Source: Polyangium sp. 6x1 (lineage in GTDB: Bacteria; Myxococcota_A; Polyangia; Polyangiales; Polyangiaceae). From it: DNA of 64,000 nucleotides. The DNA lies in assembly GCF_029946515.1 (NCBI RefSeq), contig NZ_JARZHH010000044.1, forward strand, positions 35,400 to 99,399. The letters run 5' to 3'. Below are positions 46,084 through 54,254 of the stretch, piece by piece; position 1 is the first letter of the stretch; every line of letters starts with the position of its first letter. The notes beneath the pieces were generated by a model, which worked only from the letters and a program-made list of their open reading frames with translations, had not been told where the DNA came from and did not search any database. The translations under genes and the position numbers were made by a program.

Positions 46084-46236
46084 ATCCCTCAGGCTCGAGA
46101 CGTCGTGTCCGGTGCGGTTCGACGAGGCAGGGCCGCGGACGATCTACAGCGGCGCCCATGATCTTCGCCGATTTTCGAACGCAAGGGGAGCGGGAACTCG
46201 CGGGCTCGGCCGTTGTCGGTGCTGCCGCGACGTGTG

Positions 46237-46797
46237 TCAGCGGGCGCCGAGGCCCATGGCCGTGTCGAAGGCAAAGAGGAAGCTGCCCTGCAGGGCGACG
46301 CCCGCGCCAGCGCCGCGGACCCAGTCGTTCTTGCCAAACCCGACCATCAAGGCCCCGGCCGTCACGTAGAGGACGTCGAGCCCCGCATTCACGAGGAAGA
46401 TCGTGCGCATCTTGCGGTCCTCGGCCTGCCAGTACGAAACGGGTTTGTCGAGGCCACGAAGCTTCGTGAGGCCGCGGTAGCCGAACCCGGCGATGACGCC
46501 GTCGACCGCGCCCCACGCGACGTTCTGAATGCCGATCGAGCGGGTGTAGTCGTCGCCCGCCGTGGCCCAGAGCGCGGCGCCCGTGGCGATGCTCGCGACG
46601 GCCCAGCTCGTGAGCACGGTCATCGCGCGCGTCTGCGTTTCGAGGTGCGCCTCGCGCGCGGCGATGGCCGCGGGATCGGGCGCTTTCGGCGCAGGCAGGG
46701 GCGCGGGCGCGAGCGCGGGGACGGGCGGCTCCGCGCGCGCGAGCGCAGGCGCGAGGAGCAAGGTGAGGGCGTGGATCCCGAGGGCGCGTCGTGGCAT
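46237..46797 (-). CDS. small membrane protein of unknown family
   Basis: A 186-residue protein with a signal peptide (about residues 1-22), a Pro/Ala-rich stretch and four possible hydrophobic helices (about 60-80, 88-105, 130-150 and 160-180). The block YRGLTKLRGLDKPVSYWQAEDRKM joins the second and third helices. It resembles DUF6992-type proteins, without certainty. It is divergent from the hydrolase at 46809, and only 11 bases separate their start codons, so their promoters must overlap the genes. Confidence 0.7.
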   Translation of the reverse strand: MPRRALGIHALTLLLAPALARAEPPVPALAPAPLPAPKAPDPAAIAAREAHLETQTRAMTVLTSWAVASIATGAALWATAGDDYTRSIGIQNVAWGAVDGVIAGFGYRGLTKLRGLDKPVSYWQAEDRKMRTIFLVNAGLDVLYVTAGALMVGFGKNDWVRGAGAGVALQGSFLFAFDTAMGLGAR

Positions 46798-46808
46798 CGT
46801 GGTTTGGA

Positions 46809-48089
46809 ATGTACCAAGACGAAGCGCTCCCCCGAAGACCCTTCCTCGGCCTCGAACTGCGGGCGCGGCCCGCGGAGGGCGCCTCGGAGGGCCTCGAGGT
46901 CGTGCGGGTGGCCGAGGGCGGGGCCGCCGCGCTCGCGGGCGTGCGTGCGGGCGATCGCCTGGTGGCGCTCGGCGACGCGACGGTGTCCGAGCCGCGCGCG
47001 CTCGTCGCGCTGGTGCGAGGCCTCGTGCCCGGCGCGCCGCTCCATTTCGAGATCGTGCGCGACGGCGCGCGCGTGACGCTCCCCGGCAAGGCGACGCCGC
47101 TGCCGGTCGAGCGTATCGCGGGCGCGGAGGTTCGTCTGGGACACGTGACCGTGCGGGGATCGTGGCGGCAAAGGACCTTTTTGGCGGTCCCGACGTCCGG
47201 AAAGCCGCCCTTCCCAGTGGTGCTTTTTCTCTCGGGCCTGGGTACGGCGTCCTGCGAGCTCTCGCAGGACCCGGAGGACCCGACGCGACGGCTCCTCGAA
47301 GGCCTCGCTGCCGCGGGGATCGCCACGATGCGCGTCGAGCGGAGCGGCGTGGGCGACAGCGAGGGTCCGCCCTGCCAAACCACGGGTTTTTTCCTCGAGG
47401 TGGATGCGTATCGGTCCGCGCTCGAAGCGCTCGCGAACGACCCGCTCGTGGGGCGGATCGTGATCTTCGGTCATAGCCTCGGGGGCATGATCGCGCCGCT
47501 GCTCGCGGGGGAGGGGACGGCGGCGCGTGGCGTCGCCGTGTTCGGCACGTCCTCGCTCAAATGGGTCGATTGCATGGCGCGCGCGACGCGGCGGCAGCGC
47601 ATTCTCGCCGGGATGGAAGGCGAGGAGCTCGAAAGGTACGTCGCCGCGTGGAGCGAGATGCACGCGAGCGTTTGTCGGGAAGGCATGTTCCCGCGGGACG
47701 TCTTCGCGCGGCGGCCCGAGCTCGCGTGGCTCGAAGGGACGTCGTGCCACGGCGAGACGATGTTCGGCCGGCATGTCTCGTTGTTCCAGGAGCTCGAGCG
47801 GCTCGATCTCCCCGCGCTCTGGCGGACGACGAACGTGCCCGTGCTCGTGCTGCACGGCGGTTTCGATTACGCCGCCGGGCCCGACGAGGGGCGCATGATC
47901 GCGGACGAGATCGCGGCCGCGTCGCCGGGGCGGTCGCGTTTCGTGCTCCTCGACAAGGTCGGGCACGACATGCGCAGGCACGACAGTTACGCAGAGAGCT
48001 TCAAGAACCCCCGCGCCGGCGTGTGGGACGACGGTCTCCTCCGCGCGATGCTCGAATGGCTCTCGCACGAGGGGCTCGCGCCCGCCTGA
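46809..48089 (+). CDS. alpha/beta hydrolase with N-terminal PDZ domain
   Basis: A 426-residue protein with an unusual order. Residues about 8-95 form a PDZ-like domain (VVRVAEGGAAALAGVRAGDRLVAL in two halves), and an alpha/beta hydrolase follows from about 115. The oxyanion strand is VVLFLSGLG, the nucleophile elbow is FGHSLGG (about residue 222), and LVLHGGFD and VGHD carry the acid and histidine. There is no signal peptide. It may be an esterase or peptidase tied to a partner by the PDZ domain. The ATG at 46809 was chosen over 46791, which would overlap the divergent gene. Confidence 0.85.
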   Translation: MYQDEALPRRPFLGLELRARPAEGASEGLEVVRVAEGGAAALAGVRAGDRLVALGDATVSEPRALVALVRGLVPGAPLHFEIVRDGARVTLPGKATPLPVERIAGAEVRLGHVTVRGSWRQRTFLAVPTSGKPPFPVVLFLSGLGTASCELSQDPEDPTRRLLEGLAAAGIATMRVERSGVGDSEGPPCQTTGFFLEVDAYRSALEALANDPLVGRIVIFGHSLGGMIAPLLAGEGTAARGVAVFGTSSLKWVDCMARATRRQRILAGMEGEELERYVAAWSEMHASVCREGMFPRDVFARRPELAWLEGTSCHGETMFGRHVSLFQELERLDLPALWRTTNVPVLVLHGGFDYAAGPDEGRMIADEIAAASPGRSRFVLLDKVGHDMRRHDSYAESFKNPRAGVWDDGLLRAMLEWLSHEGLAPA

Positions 48090-49388
48090 TCAGCGAAGGT
48101 CCTCTTCGACGAGGGCCCACGACGCGCGGTCGAAGGGCATCCCCTCGGCCGGCGCGACGCGGTGGACGCGCTCCTGTTTGCCCATGCGCTGCATTTCGAG
48201 GGCGCGGTGGTGGCAATACGGGTTGTTCCCCGGCTTGCCGAAGAGGGCCGTGGCCATCCAGGTGCAGCCGCCGCGACAAACCTCGCCGTAATAACAGCCG
48301 CGGCAATACCCCCAGCGCTCCTCCTCCGTGCGATCCCGCATGTGGCGGAGCGCGGACGAGCGCTCCCAGATGTCGCGAAGCGAGGCCTTTCGCACGTTGC
48401 CGCCGACCCAGGACTCGGTGGGCAGCGAGGGGCAGCCCTTGACGTCGCCGTTCGACTCGATGCCGAGCGTGGAGCGCCCCGCGCTGCACGATTCGGCGTG
48501 TTTTTCGGTGGTGTAGCTGCGCAGGAGGTGCTCGAACGGCCCGTAATACCCGATGTTGTTGCCGGCGAGCATCTTGACGCGCGCGGCGTCGGCGCGCTCC
48601 TTGAGCGAGGCGAGCCGCGGGAAGAGCTCCAGGAGATCGTACGGCTGCAAAAGGACGTCCGGCTCGTCGGCGGCGCGGCCGACCGGGACCGTGAGCTGCA
48701 CTTGCCAGCCGTGCGCCGAGACGTCGAGGATCAAATCGAAGATCTGCGGGAGCTCGCAGAGGTTCAGGCGGTTCACCTGCGTATTGACGGCGACCGGGAT
48801 CCCGGCTGCGCGGCAATTGCGGAGCGCCTGCACGGCCGCCGCGTAGGAGCCCGAGAGCCCGCGCAGCCGGTCGTGCGTGGGCTCGGTGCCGTCGATGGAG
48901 ACGGCGATGCTCTGGACGCCGGCCTCCTTCGCCATGCGCGCGCGCTCCGGCGTCATGCCGCGGCCGCCTGTGACGAGCGTGCTTTGCATGCCCATGCGGC
49001 GTATTTCTCGGACAACCTCGATCCACGCCTCGTGCAGGTACACTTCGCCGCCGATGAGCGCGACCTCGCGCACGCCGAGCGCGGCCATTTGCCGGACGAG
49101 ATCGGTGGCCTCCGCGGCCGTGAGCTCGTCCGGGCGCGGCGCGCCCGCGCGCGATCCGCAATGGCGGCAGGCGAGGTCACAGGCGAGCGTCAGCTCCCAG
49201 ACCGCATAAATGGGGCGGCATTCGAGATCGACGTCGCGGACCTCGCTCGCGAGCGGGAGGTGCTTGCCACGCGCCTCGCTCGCCATCTGCCCGGCGCGCG
49301 GCAAGAGCGGCAAACCCCGGGGCCGCGACGCTTGCATGACGGCGGAGCGTTTCTCGGGGTCGAGCGGGTCGTTTGGACGATCTTCCAC
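48090..49388 (-). CDS. radical SAM/SPASM peptide maturase 1
   Basis: A 432-residue radical SAM enzyme. The iron-sulfur motif CDLACRHC (Cys70, 74, 77) opens the barrel. GGEVYL and SIDGTEPTHDRLRG are typical of SPASM-type maturases. The C-terminal SPASM domain has CSAGRSTLGI, GDVKGCPSLP, CRGCYYGEVCRGGC and CHHRALEM cysteines for two further clusters. Such enzymes modify peptides, for example by forming thioether or C-C bonds. The GTG at 49388 is used because the upstream gene ends three bases before it and the frame continues in coding style; ATG at 49337 is an alternative. A close paralogue is encoded two genes upstream. Confidence 0.9.
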   Translation of the reverse strand: MEDRPNDPLDPEKRSAVMQASRPRGLPLLPRAGQMASEARGKHLPLASEVRDVDLECRPIYAVWELTLACDLACRHCGSRAGAPRPDELTAAEATDLVRQMAALGVREVALIGGEVYLHEAWIEVVREIRRMGMQSTLVTGGRGMTPERARMAKEAGVQSIAVSIDGTEPTHDRLRGLSGSYAAAVQALRNCRAAGIPVAVNTQVNRLNLCELPQIFDLILDVSAHGWQVQLTVPVGRAADEPDVLLQPYDLLELFPRLASLKERADAARVKMLAGNNIGYYGPFEHLLRSYTTEKHAESCSAGRSTLGIESNGDVKGCPSLPTESWVGGNVRKASLRDIWERSSALRHMRDRTEEERWGYCRGCYYGEVCRGGCTWMATALFGKPGNNPYCHHRALEMQRMGKQERVHRVAPAEGMPFDRASWALVEEDLR

Positions 49389-49390
49389 CG

Positions 49391-49768
49391 TCAGACGCGC
49401 AGGATGTCGCACGCCTCGTCCGGGAAGACGCAACCATAAGGCGGGCAGTTGTTGTCGATGCAGGGGCCGCCCCCCTGGTGGCGCTCTTCCCTCTGTTCGA
49501 TCTCTCTCTGGCGTTGCCTCGCGAGCTCCTCCTGCGCCTGGACGTCGTTCGGATCCTGCGCGGGCTTCGAGGTGCACCCCGCGGCGACGGCGACGGTCGC
49601 GGCGATCGCGGCGCCCACGAGGTAACGCTGCGCGCGGGACGTCTCGGGCGCGACGGCGGGCGGAGGCGCGCCGGGCTCGGTGGAAATGCCGAGGCCGCAG
49701 AAGGGGCATGCGGTCTCGCGCGGGAAGACGTGACGCTTGCAGGACGGGCAGAGGACCATGGAAGGCAT
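49391..49768 (-). CDS. zinc-ribbon membrane protein with Cys-rich tail (candidate substrate)
   Basis: A 125-residue protein. A zinc ribbon with cysteines 7, 10, 21 and 24 (CPSC...CPFCG) is followed by one membrane helix (about 48-63) ending VAAGC, a Gln/Glu/Arg-rich coil, and a tail beginning GGGPC with four more cysteines (103, 108, 113, 120) around PPYGC. GAGGAG lies seven bases before the ATG at 49768. The gene sits between two radical SAM genes: 44 bases after maturase 2 and two bases before maturase 1. This is the pattern of a modified peptide and its enzymes. The two other ribbon genes nearby share its N-terminal layout. Confidence 0.8.
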   Translation of the reverse strand: MPSMVLCPSCKRHVFPRETACPFCGLGISTEPGAPPPAVAPETSRAQRYLVGAAIAATVAVAAGCTSKPAQDPNDVQAQEELARQRQREIEQREERHQGGGPCIDNNCPPYGCVFPDEACDILRV

Positions 49769-49812
49769 CGCGCGTGCTCCTCGGGAAAGGACAACGCAGC
49801 GGGCAGCGCGTG

Positions 49813-51093
49813 TCAATCGGAAGCGATCGGCAACCTGCGCCGCGGCGCGTCGCCCGGCGGGCCGGCGGGCTCTGCGCCGAGCGGCTCCTCGACGAGCTCG
49901 AACAGGCCGAAGTCGTAGGGCGCCTGCGGCGCGTTTTTTCGTTTCTCGATCCGCTCGCGCACGCCGCGTTTTTCGAGCTCCTTCACCCGGTGATAACAGA
50001 ACGGGTTGTTCCCGCGCCGTCCGAGCGTGCAATGGGTCGTCCACGAGCAGCCGGCACGGCAATACGGGGCGAAATAACAGGTCCGGCAGAAGCCCCAGAG
50101 CTCGTCCTCCGTCCGCTCGCGGGTGAAGCGCAGCGCCTCGCCGTGCTCCCAGATGGCGTCGAGCGAGAGCGCGCGCACGTTGCCGCCCGCGTAGGGCGCC
50201 GTGGGCAGCGAGGGGCAGCCCTTCACGGTCCCGTCGGATTCGATGCCGATGGTGGAGATCCCCGCGCGGCAGCCGGTCCAGTAGGCCTCCACGCCGCCCG
50301 GCCGCGAGCGGAGCAGGGCCTCGTGCGGGCCGTAATACCCGAGGTTGTTGCCCGCCACGACGTCGAAGATCCACCCATTGCCCTGCGCCTCGCTCGCCGC
50401 CTCGCGCTGGATGTCCGCGAGCGTGTCGATGATCTGCACGACGTGCCACGGCTCGACGATCCATTCGGGCCGATCGGCCGCGCGGCCCATGGGTACCGTG
50501 AGCTGCACTTGCCACGCGAGCGCGCCGCGGGCGCGGATCTCGGCGGCGATCTCGCGCAGGACGCCCATGTTCAGGCGATTGATCTGCGTATTCGCGGTGA
50601 GGAGCAGCCCGGCGGCGGCGCCCGCGTCGAGCGCGCGCATCGCGGCGGCGTGGCTGCCACGATTGCCGCGGAGCTCGTCGTGGATCGGCGCCGTCCCGTC
50701 GACGGAGACCCCGAGCACCGCGAGGCCGGCGTCGCGGAGCTTTCGCGCGCGTTCGGCCGTCATCGCGCGGCCGCCCGTCTGCATGGTGACGCGGAGGCCG
50801 TGGCCGGCGAGGTGACCGACGACGGCGTGGATGTCCTCGCGGAGATACGCCTCGCCGCCGATGAGCACGACCTCGCGGCAGCCGAGGCGCGCGAGGCCGT
50901 CGGCGACCGCGAGCACCTCGGCGGTGGAGAGCTCGGCATCGCGGGCGTGGCCGGCGCGGGACCCGCAATGCTGGCAGGGCTGATCGCATTTCATCGTCAG
51001 CTCCCAGACAGCGTAGAGCGGGATGGGCACGTCGCCGTCCTCGGGCCTGCGCGCGCGGGGGGCGGGGGTCGTGGGGGTCGGGAGCTCGGCCAT
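49813..51093 (-). CDS. radical SAM/SPASM peptide maturase 2
   Basis: A 426-residue paralogue of maturase 1. CDQPCQHC (Cys36, 40, 43) binds the radical cluster; GGEAYL, SVDGTAPIHDELRG and the shared AGNNLGYYGPHEALL block follow. The SPASM part has CRAGISTIGI, GTVKGCPSLP, CRTCYFAPYCRAGC and CYHRVKEL. The two enzymes share nearly the same block order and spacing, so they arose by duplication. The ATG at 51093 was chosen because the domain starts soon after it. It is divergent from the ribbon gene at 51186. Confidence 0.92.
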   Translation of the reverse strand: MAELPTPTTPAPRARRPEDGDVPIPLYAVWELTMKCDQPCQHCGSRAGHARDAELSTAEVLAVADGLARLGCREVVLIGGEAYLREDIHAVVGHLAGHGLRVTMQTGGRAMTAERARKLRDAGLAVLGVSVDGTAPIHDELRGNRGSHAAAMRALDAGAAAGLLLTANTQINRLNMGVLREIAAEIRARGALAWQVQLTVPMGRAADRPEWIVEPWHVVQIIDTLADIQREAASEAQGNGWIFDVVAGNNLGYYGPHEALLRSRPGGVEAYWTGCRAGISTIGIESDGTVKGCPSLPTAPYAGGNVRALSLDAIWEHGEALRFTRERTEDELWGFCRTCYFAPYCRAGCSWTTHCTLGRRGNNPFCYHRVKELEKRGVRERIEKRKNAPQAPYDFGLFELVEEPLGAEPAGPPGDAPRRRLPIASD

Positions 51094-51185
51094 GGGCGCC
51101 CGAACGTACACGTTTCGTGGTTTCGTGTCGCGGGGCGCGAACCCGCGCTTGACGAAGCCGCCGGTGCGCTGCAACCATCAGGCCC

Positions 51186-51452
51186 ATGTCTTCCAAGCTC
51201 ATCGTGTGTTCGGCCTGTCGGTGCCACGCCCGATCGACCGAGATCGATTGCCCTCATTGTGGTGAGCGTCTGCGGGCCGAGGGCGGCGCACAGCTCCGCA
51301 GCGCGGCCGCGATCCTGCTCGGGCTGAGCATCGCGTCCGCGGCGGCCGAGGGCTGCACGCCGAGCCCCGCGTACGGCGGTCCGCCGGTCGACGCGTCGAA
51401 TGGCGCCGCCGCGAGCGGCACCGAGGGCGGCCAGGACGCCGGGACCGATTGA
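51186..51452 (+). CDS. zinc-ribbon membrane mini-protein (candidate substrate)
   Basis: An 88-residue protein. The ribbon cysteines are 8, 11, 22 and 25, with the same x10 spacing as in the protein at 49391. A hydrophobic helix spans about 38-54 and ends AAAEGC, then TPSPAYGGPP and a hydrophilic Gly/Asp tail. It starts 92 bases from maturase 2 on the opposite strand, so a divergent promoter region may serve both. The role is unknown; the likeness to the protein at 49391 suggests a second substrate of the radical SAM pair. Confidence 0.75.
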   Translation: MSSKLIVCSACRCHARSTEIDCPHCGERLRAEGGAQLRSAAAILLGLSIASAAAEGCTPSPAYGGPPVDASNGAAASGTEGGQDAGTD

Positions 51453-51468
51453 GGGAGGAGGGGAGGCG

Positions 51469-51840
51469 ATGTCGTCGATGACCAGGCCGTGTGCCCTGTG
51501 CGGTGGGCTCAATCTACCGACCGACGAGGTGTGCAGGCATTGTCACTTTCGACAGCCCGCGCCCGTTGCACAGGCGCCGCGTCCTGCGCCCGTGCCTCCG
51601 CCGGCATTCGTCCCTCAGGCGCCCTATCAGTTCAGCCCGCCGCCCCCGCCGGGGCAAGGGCCCGCGCCCTGGCAACCCCCGCCGACCTTTCCATGGGATC
51701 CATCGAGCGGCGCGCCGCCGCCCGCCCCGGGCTATGGCGCGCCGCCTCTGCCAGCGAATGCGGTCCCGCCGCAGCGTCCCGCGTTCCCCCCGCCACCCGA
51801 TTGGGTCATCCCGGACGACGAGGACAAGAAAAACTCGTAA
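51469..51840 (+). CDS. zinc-ribbon protein with Pro-rich tail
   Basis: A 123-residue protein. Cysteines 8, 11, 22 and 25 again give CxxC-x10-CxxC. The rest is a Pro/Ala/Gln-rich tail without a membrane helix that contains PGYGAPP at about 87-93 and ends in an acidic DDEDKKNS. GGGAGG stands before the ATG at 51469. It lies 16 bases after the second ribbon gene and so is probably co-transcribed with it. It converges on the lipoprotein gene with one base between them. Confidence 0.75.
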   Translation: MSSMTRPCALCGGLNLPTDEVCRHCHFRQPAPVAQAPRPAPVPPPAFVPQAPYQFSPPPPPGQGPAPWQPPPTFPWDPSSGAPPPAPGYGAPPLPANAVPPQRPAFPPPPDWVIPDDEDKKNS

Positions 51841-51841
51841 T

Positions 51842-52531
51842 TCAGTCCCCCGCGCAAACCCCCGCGCTGCACGCCTGGCCGCTCGGGCAATCACAATCCA
51901 CCTGGCAAGGGATCTGCGGCGCGGGCGGCGCCTCGCAATGCCCGCCGACGCAGCTCTGCCCCGTCGGACATTCGCACGACGCCGCGCAGGCGACCTTGCA
52001 CGCGCCGTCGATGCAGGACGAGCCGCTCGGGCAATCACAATCGGCCACGCATTCGACCGCCTCCCAGCCGCCTTCGCCGCCGGCGCCATTGCCGCCGACG
52101 CCGCCCGGATCAGGGTTGCCGCCGGTGCCGTACCCGCCGGCGCCGACGCCGACGCTGCTGTAGCCGCCGGCGCCGTCGTTGCCGGGGACAATGGACAGCG
52201 GCGCGCCCGGACAATCGTAGGCGTTGAGCGCCACGCAGCCCGTCTCGATCACGCACATGCTGCCCGTCTCCACCAGATAAGGCGTCAACGCGTGCTGGGT
52301 ATTGCAGCCATCGATGCACGCATCCAGCGCGCTCGGGTCGATGGTCCCGCAGCCGGCGAGGTGACCACACATGTCGGCGCAGATCCCGGCGGGCCCGTAC
52401 TCGCCCGACCCATCGGACCAATCGTCGTCCCACGGGCCGTTTCCGTGCTCGATGTAGCACCCGCCCGTCACCGTCACCATCGACAAGAACAACCCGATAG
52501 CCCATGCGTGGGCCGCGCGACGCGTCATCAT
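51842..52531 (-). CDS. Cys-rich secreted lipoprotein
   Basis: A 229-residue protein with a lipoprotein signal (TVTGGCYIE). The mature part has a Cys-rich domain (about 50-105), a Gly-rich spacer with GGYG units, and three tandem Cys modules of the form C-x-C-P-[ST]-G-x-[SA]-C (about 160-229). Such modules are common in myxobacterial surface proteins. It has no close tie to the radical SAM genes except position; it stands directly behind the third ribbon gene on the other strand. Confidence 0.8.
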   Translation of the reverse strand: MMTRRAAHAWAIGLFLSMVTVTGGCYIEHGNGPWDDDWSDGSGEYGPAGICADMCGHLAGCGTIDPSALDACIDGCNTQHALTPYLVETGSMCVIETGCVALNAYDCPGAPLSIVPGNDGAGGYSSVGVGAGGYGTGGNPDPGGVGGNGAGGEGGWEAVECVADCDCPSGSSCIDGACKVACAASCECPTGQSCVGGHCEAPPAPQIPCQVDCDCPSGQACSAGVCAGD

Positions 52532-52769
52532 TCGTCACCTCGAACGGTGGTAGGTTTGTCCGACGAAGGCTCGCCACCCGCGCGCCTCCCGTCGATTCGT
52601 CCATGGGTGCCCCGTCCCGCGCCGTTCGTTCAATCGTTTTTCCGTTTGTACGAGAGAACACGGGCCGGAGCTCGGCCCGGTCCGTCCCCGGTGCCGGTCG
52701 GCTCGGGGGGGCACGAAATCGACGTTGGGCCTTGAACGAACGCCATCTTTCTGGGCACGAAGAGGGGCG

Positions 52770-53372
52770 ATGAGGGCCCTCGATCTGCTTGCGCCTCTCT
52801 TCTTCTCGCGCCCCACGGCCAGCGCCGCACGGGTGGAGGAAGAGCTCGTGGAGCGGCTGCGTCGCGGCGAGAGCTCCGCGATCGCCGAGGTGTACGACGA
52901 GCACTACGCCACCGTGCGCGCCTTCGCCCGCCGCCTCACCGGCGACGACGCGGCCGCCGAGGACCTCGTCCACGACGTGTTCGTCAGCCTGCCCAGCGCG
53001 GCGCAGCGGTTCCGCGGCGAGTCGTCGCTGAAGACGTTCCTCGTTTCGATCGCCGTGAACCACGCCCGCCATCACCTGCGCTCGGCGTCGCGCCGCCGCG
53101 TGGCTCTGGAGCGGCTCGGTCGCGAGCCTTTGCCGGACGCGCCGAACCCGGAGCGGGACGTGAGCCGCGCCGCGCTGGCCCGCGCGCTCGACCGCGCCCT
53201 CGATCAGCTTCCTGTACAGCAACGTGTGGCGTTCGTGCTCTGCGAGGTCGAGGATCGCAGCGCGCGCGAGGCCGCCGAGATCATGGGCGTGCCCGAGGCC
53301 ACGGCGCGTACGCGCCTGTTCCACGCGAAGCAGAAGCTCAGGGCCCTGCTCGACGAGGAGGAGAGCCGATGA
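52770..53372 (+). CDS. ECF-type RNA polymerase sigma factor
   Basis: A 200-residue sigma-70 family protein. Region 2 contains YDEHYATVRAFARRLT and DLVHDVFVSL (about residues 38-75). Region 4 is LPVQQRVAFVLCEVEDRSAREAA in two parts with the helix-turn-helix EIMGVPEATARTRLFHAK near the end. The ATG at 52770 follows GAGGGG and is preferred to an earlier start. It overlaps the next gene by four bases and is the first of three genes. The 238 bases upstream may hold its own promoter; no clear motif is seen. Confidence 0.93.
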   Translation: MRALDLLAPLFFSRPTASAARVEEELVERLRRGESSAIAEVYDEHYATVRAFARRLTGDDAAAEDLVHDVFVSLPSAAQRFRGESSLKTFLVSIAVNHARHHLRSASRRRVALERLGREPLPDAPNPERDVSRAALARALDRALDQLPVQQRVAFVLCEVEDRSAREAAEIMGVPEATARTRLFHAKQKLRALLDEEESR

Positions 53373-54193
53373 AGGACGACGTGCTCCGCGCCGCCACCCG
53401 CGCGCTCCGCGAAGAGGCCGATGCATCGAAGGGCCGTGAAGCCGAGACGCGCGCGCGTGTCCTCGCCACGCTGAAATCGCGTCGCGCGCGCAAGCTCGCG
53501 GTGATCCGCGTGGTGGTGCCGCTCGCGGCCGTGCTCGTGGGCTCGGTCGCGTGGGCCGAGGCGACGCACCGATTGCCGAGCGTCTGGTACGAGCTCAAAC
53601 AGGATTTGGGGTTTGGTCGAGACGAGGAGGAGGCGCCTGCGGAGGCGCCCGCGAGTCCGCCGGCGCCGAGGTCTGTCGCGAAAAACATGGCGCACGCGGC
53701 TCCAGCGGAGGCACCTGCGGCCAAGGCCGAGGCGCCCGCGGAGGAGCCGACCGAGCCCGCGCCCGAGGCTCCGCAGCCGAGCGGGCCGCAGGTCGTGGCC
53801 GGTGAAATCGTGGGAGCTCCGATGGTTGCAGCTCCAAAGGTTGCGGCGGCGCCGGCTCCGAAGCCGAGCGAGGCGGCCCCAGCGCCCGCCGCCGCGGCTC
53901 CTGCGCCGCAGGTCGACGCGGACGACGCGCTGTATCGCGCCGCGCATCAGGCCCATTTCGTCACGCGGGATCCGGCCGCCGCGCTCGCGGCATGGGACGC
54001 GTATTTGCGGGCGGCGCCGCGCGGCCGCTTCGCGCCGGAGGCGCATTACAACCGCGCGCTTTGCCTCGTGCGGCTCGGACGAACGGTCGAGGCCGAGCGG
54101 ACGCTCGATCTTTTCGCATCGGGCTCCTTCGGCGGCTATCGCAAGGCCGAGGCGAAAGCGCTGCTCGACGCGATGCGCGGCCCCACGCCGTGA
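53369..54193 (+). CDS. putative anti-sigma/TPR-like membrane protein
   Basis: A 274-residue protein. One membrane helix lies at about residues 46-63 after a short charged cytoplasmic part that could hold the sigma factor. A long Pro/Ala/Glu linker (about 88-185) leads to a TPR-like periplasmic domain at about 188-270 (AAWDAYLRAAPRGRFAPEAHY and similar in two helices). Position, overlap with the ECF gene and one helix fit an anti-sigma regulator, but the usual ZAS zinc motif is absent. Confidence 0.72.
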   Translation: MKDDVLRAATRALREEADASKGREAETRARVLATLKSRRARKLAVIRVVVPLAAVLVGSVAWAEATHRLPSVWYELKQDLGFGRDEEEAPAEAPASPPAPRSVAKNMAHAAPAEAPAAKAEAPAEEPTEPAPEAPQPSGPQVVAGEIVGAPMVAAPKVAAAPAPKPSEAAPAPAAAAPAPQVDADDALYRAAHQAHFVTRDPAAALAAWDAYLRAAPRGRFAPEAHYNRALCLVRLGRTVEAERTLDLFASGSFGGYRKAEAKALLDAMRGPTP

Positions 54194-54254
54194 TTCCCTT
54201 CGAATCGTGCGTGCTGAAAGAACGAACGAGCCGCCTCCGGGCACGAAGTCCGCG

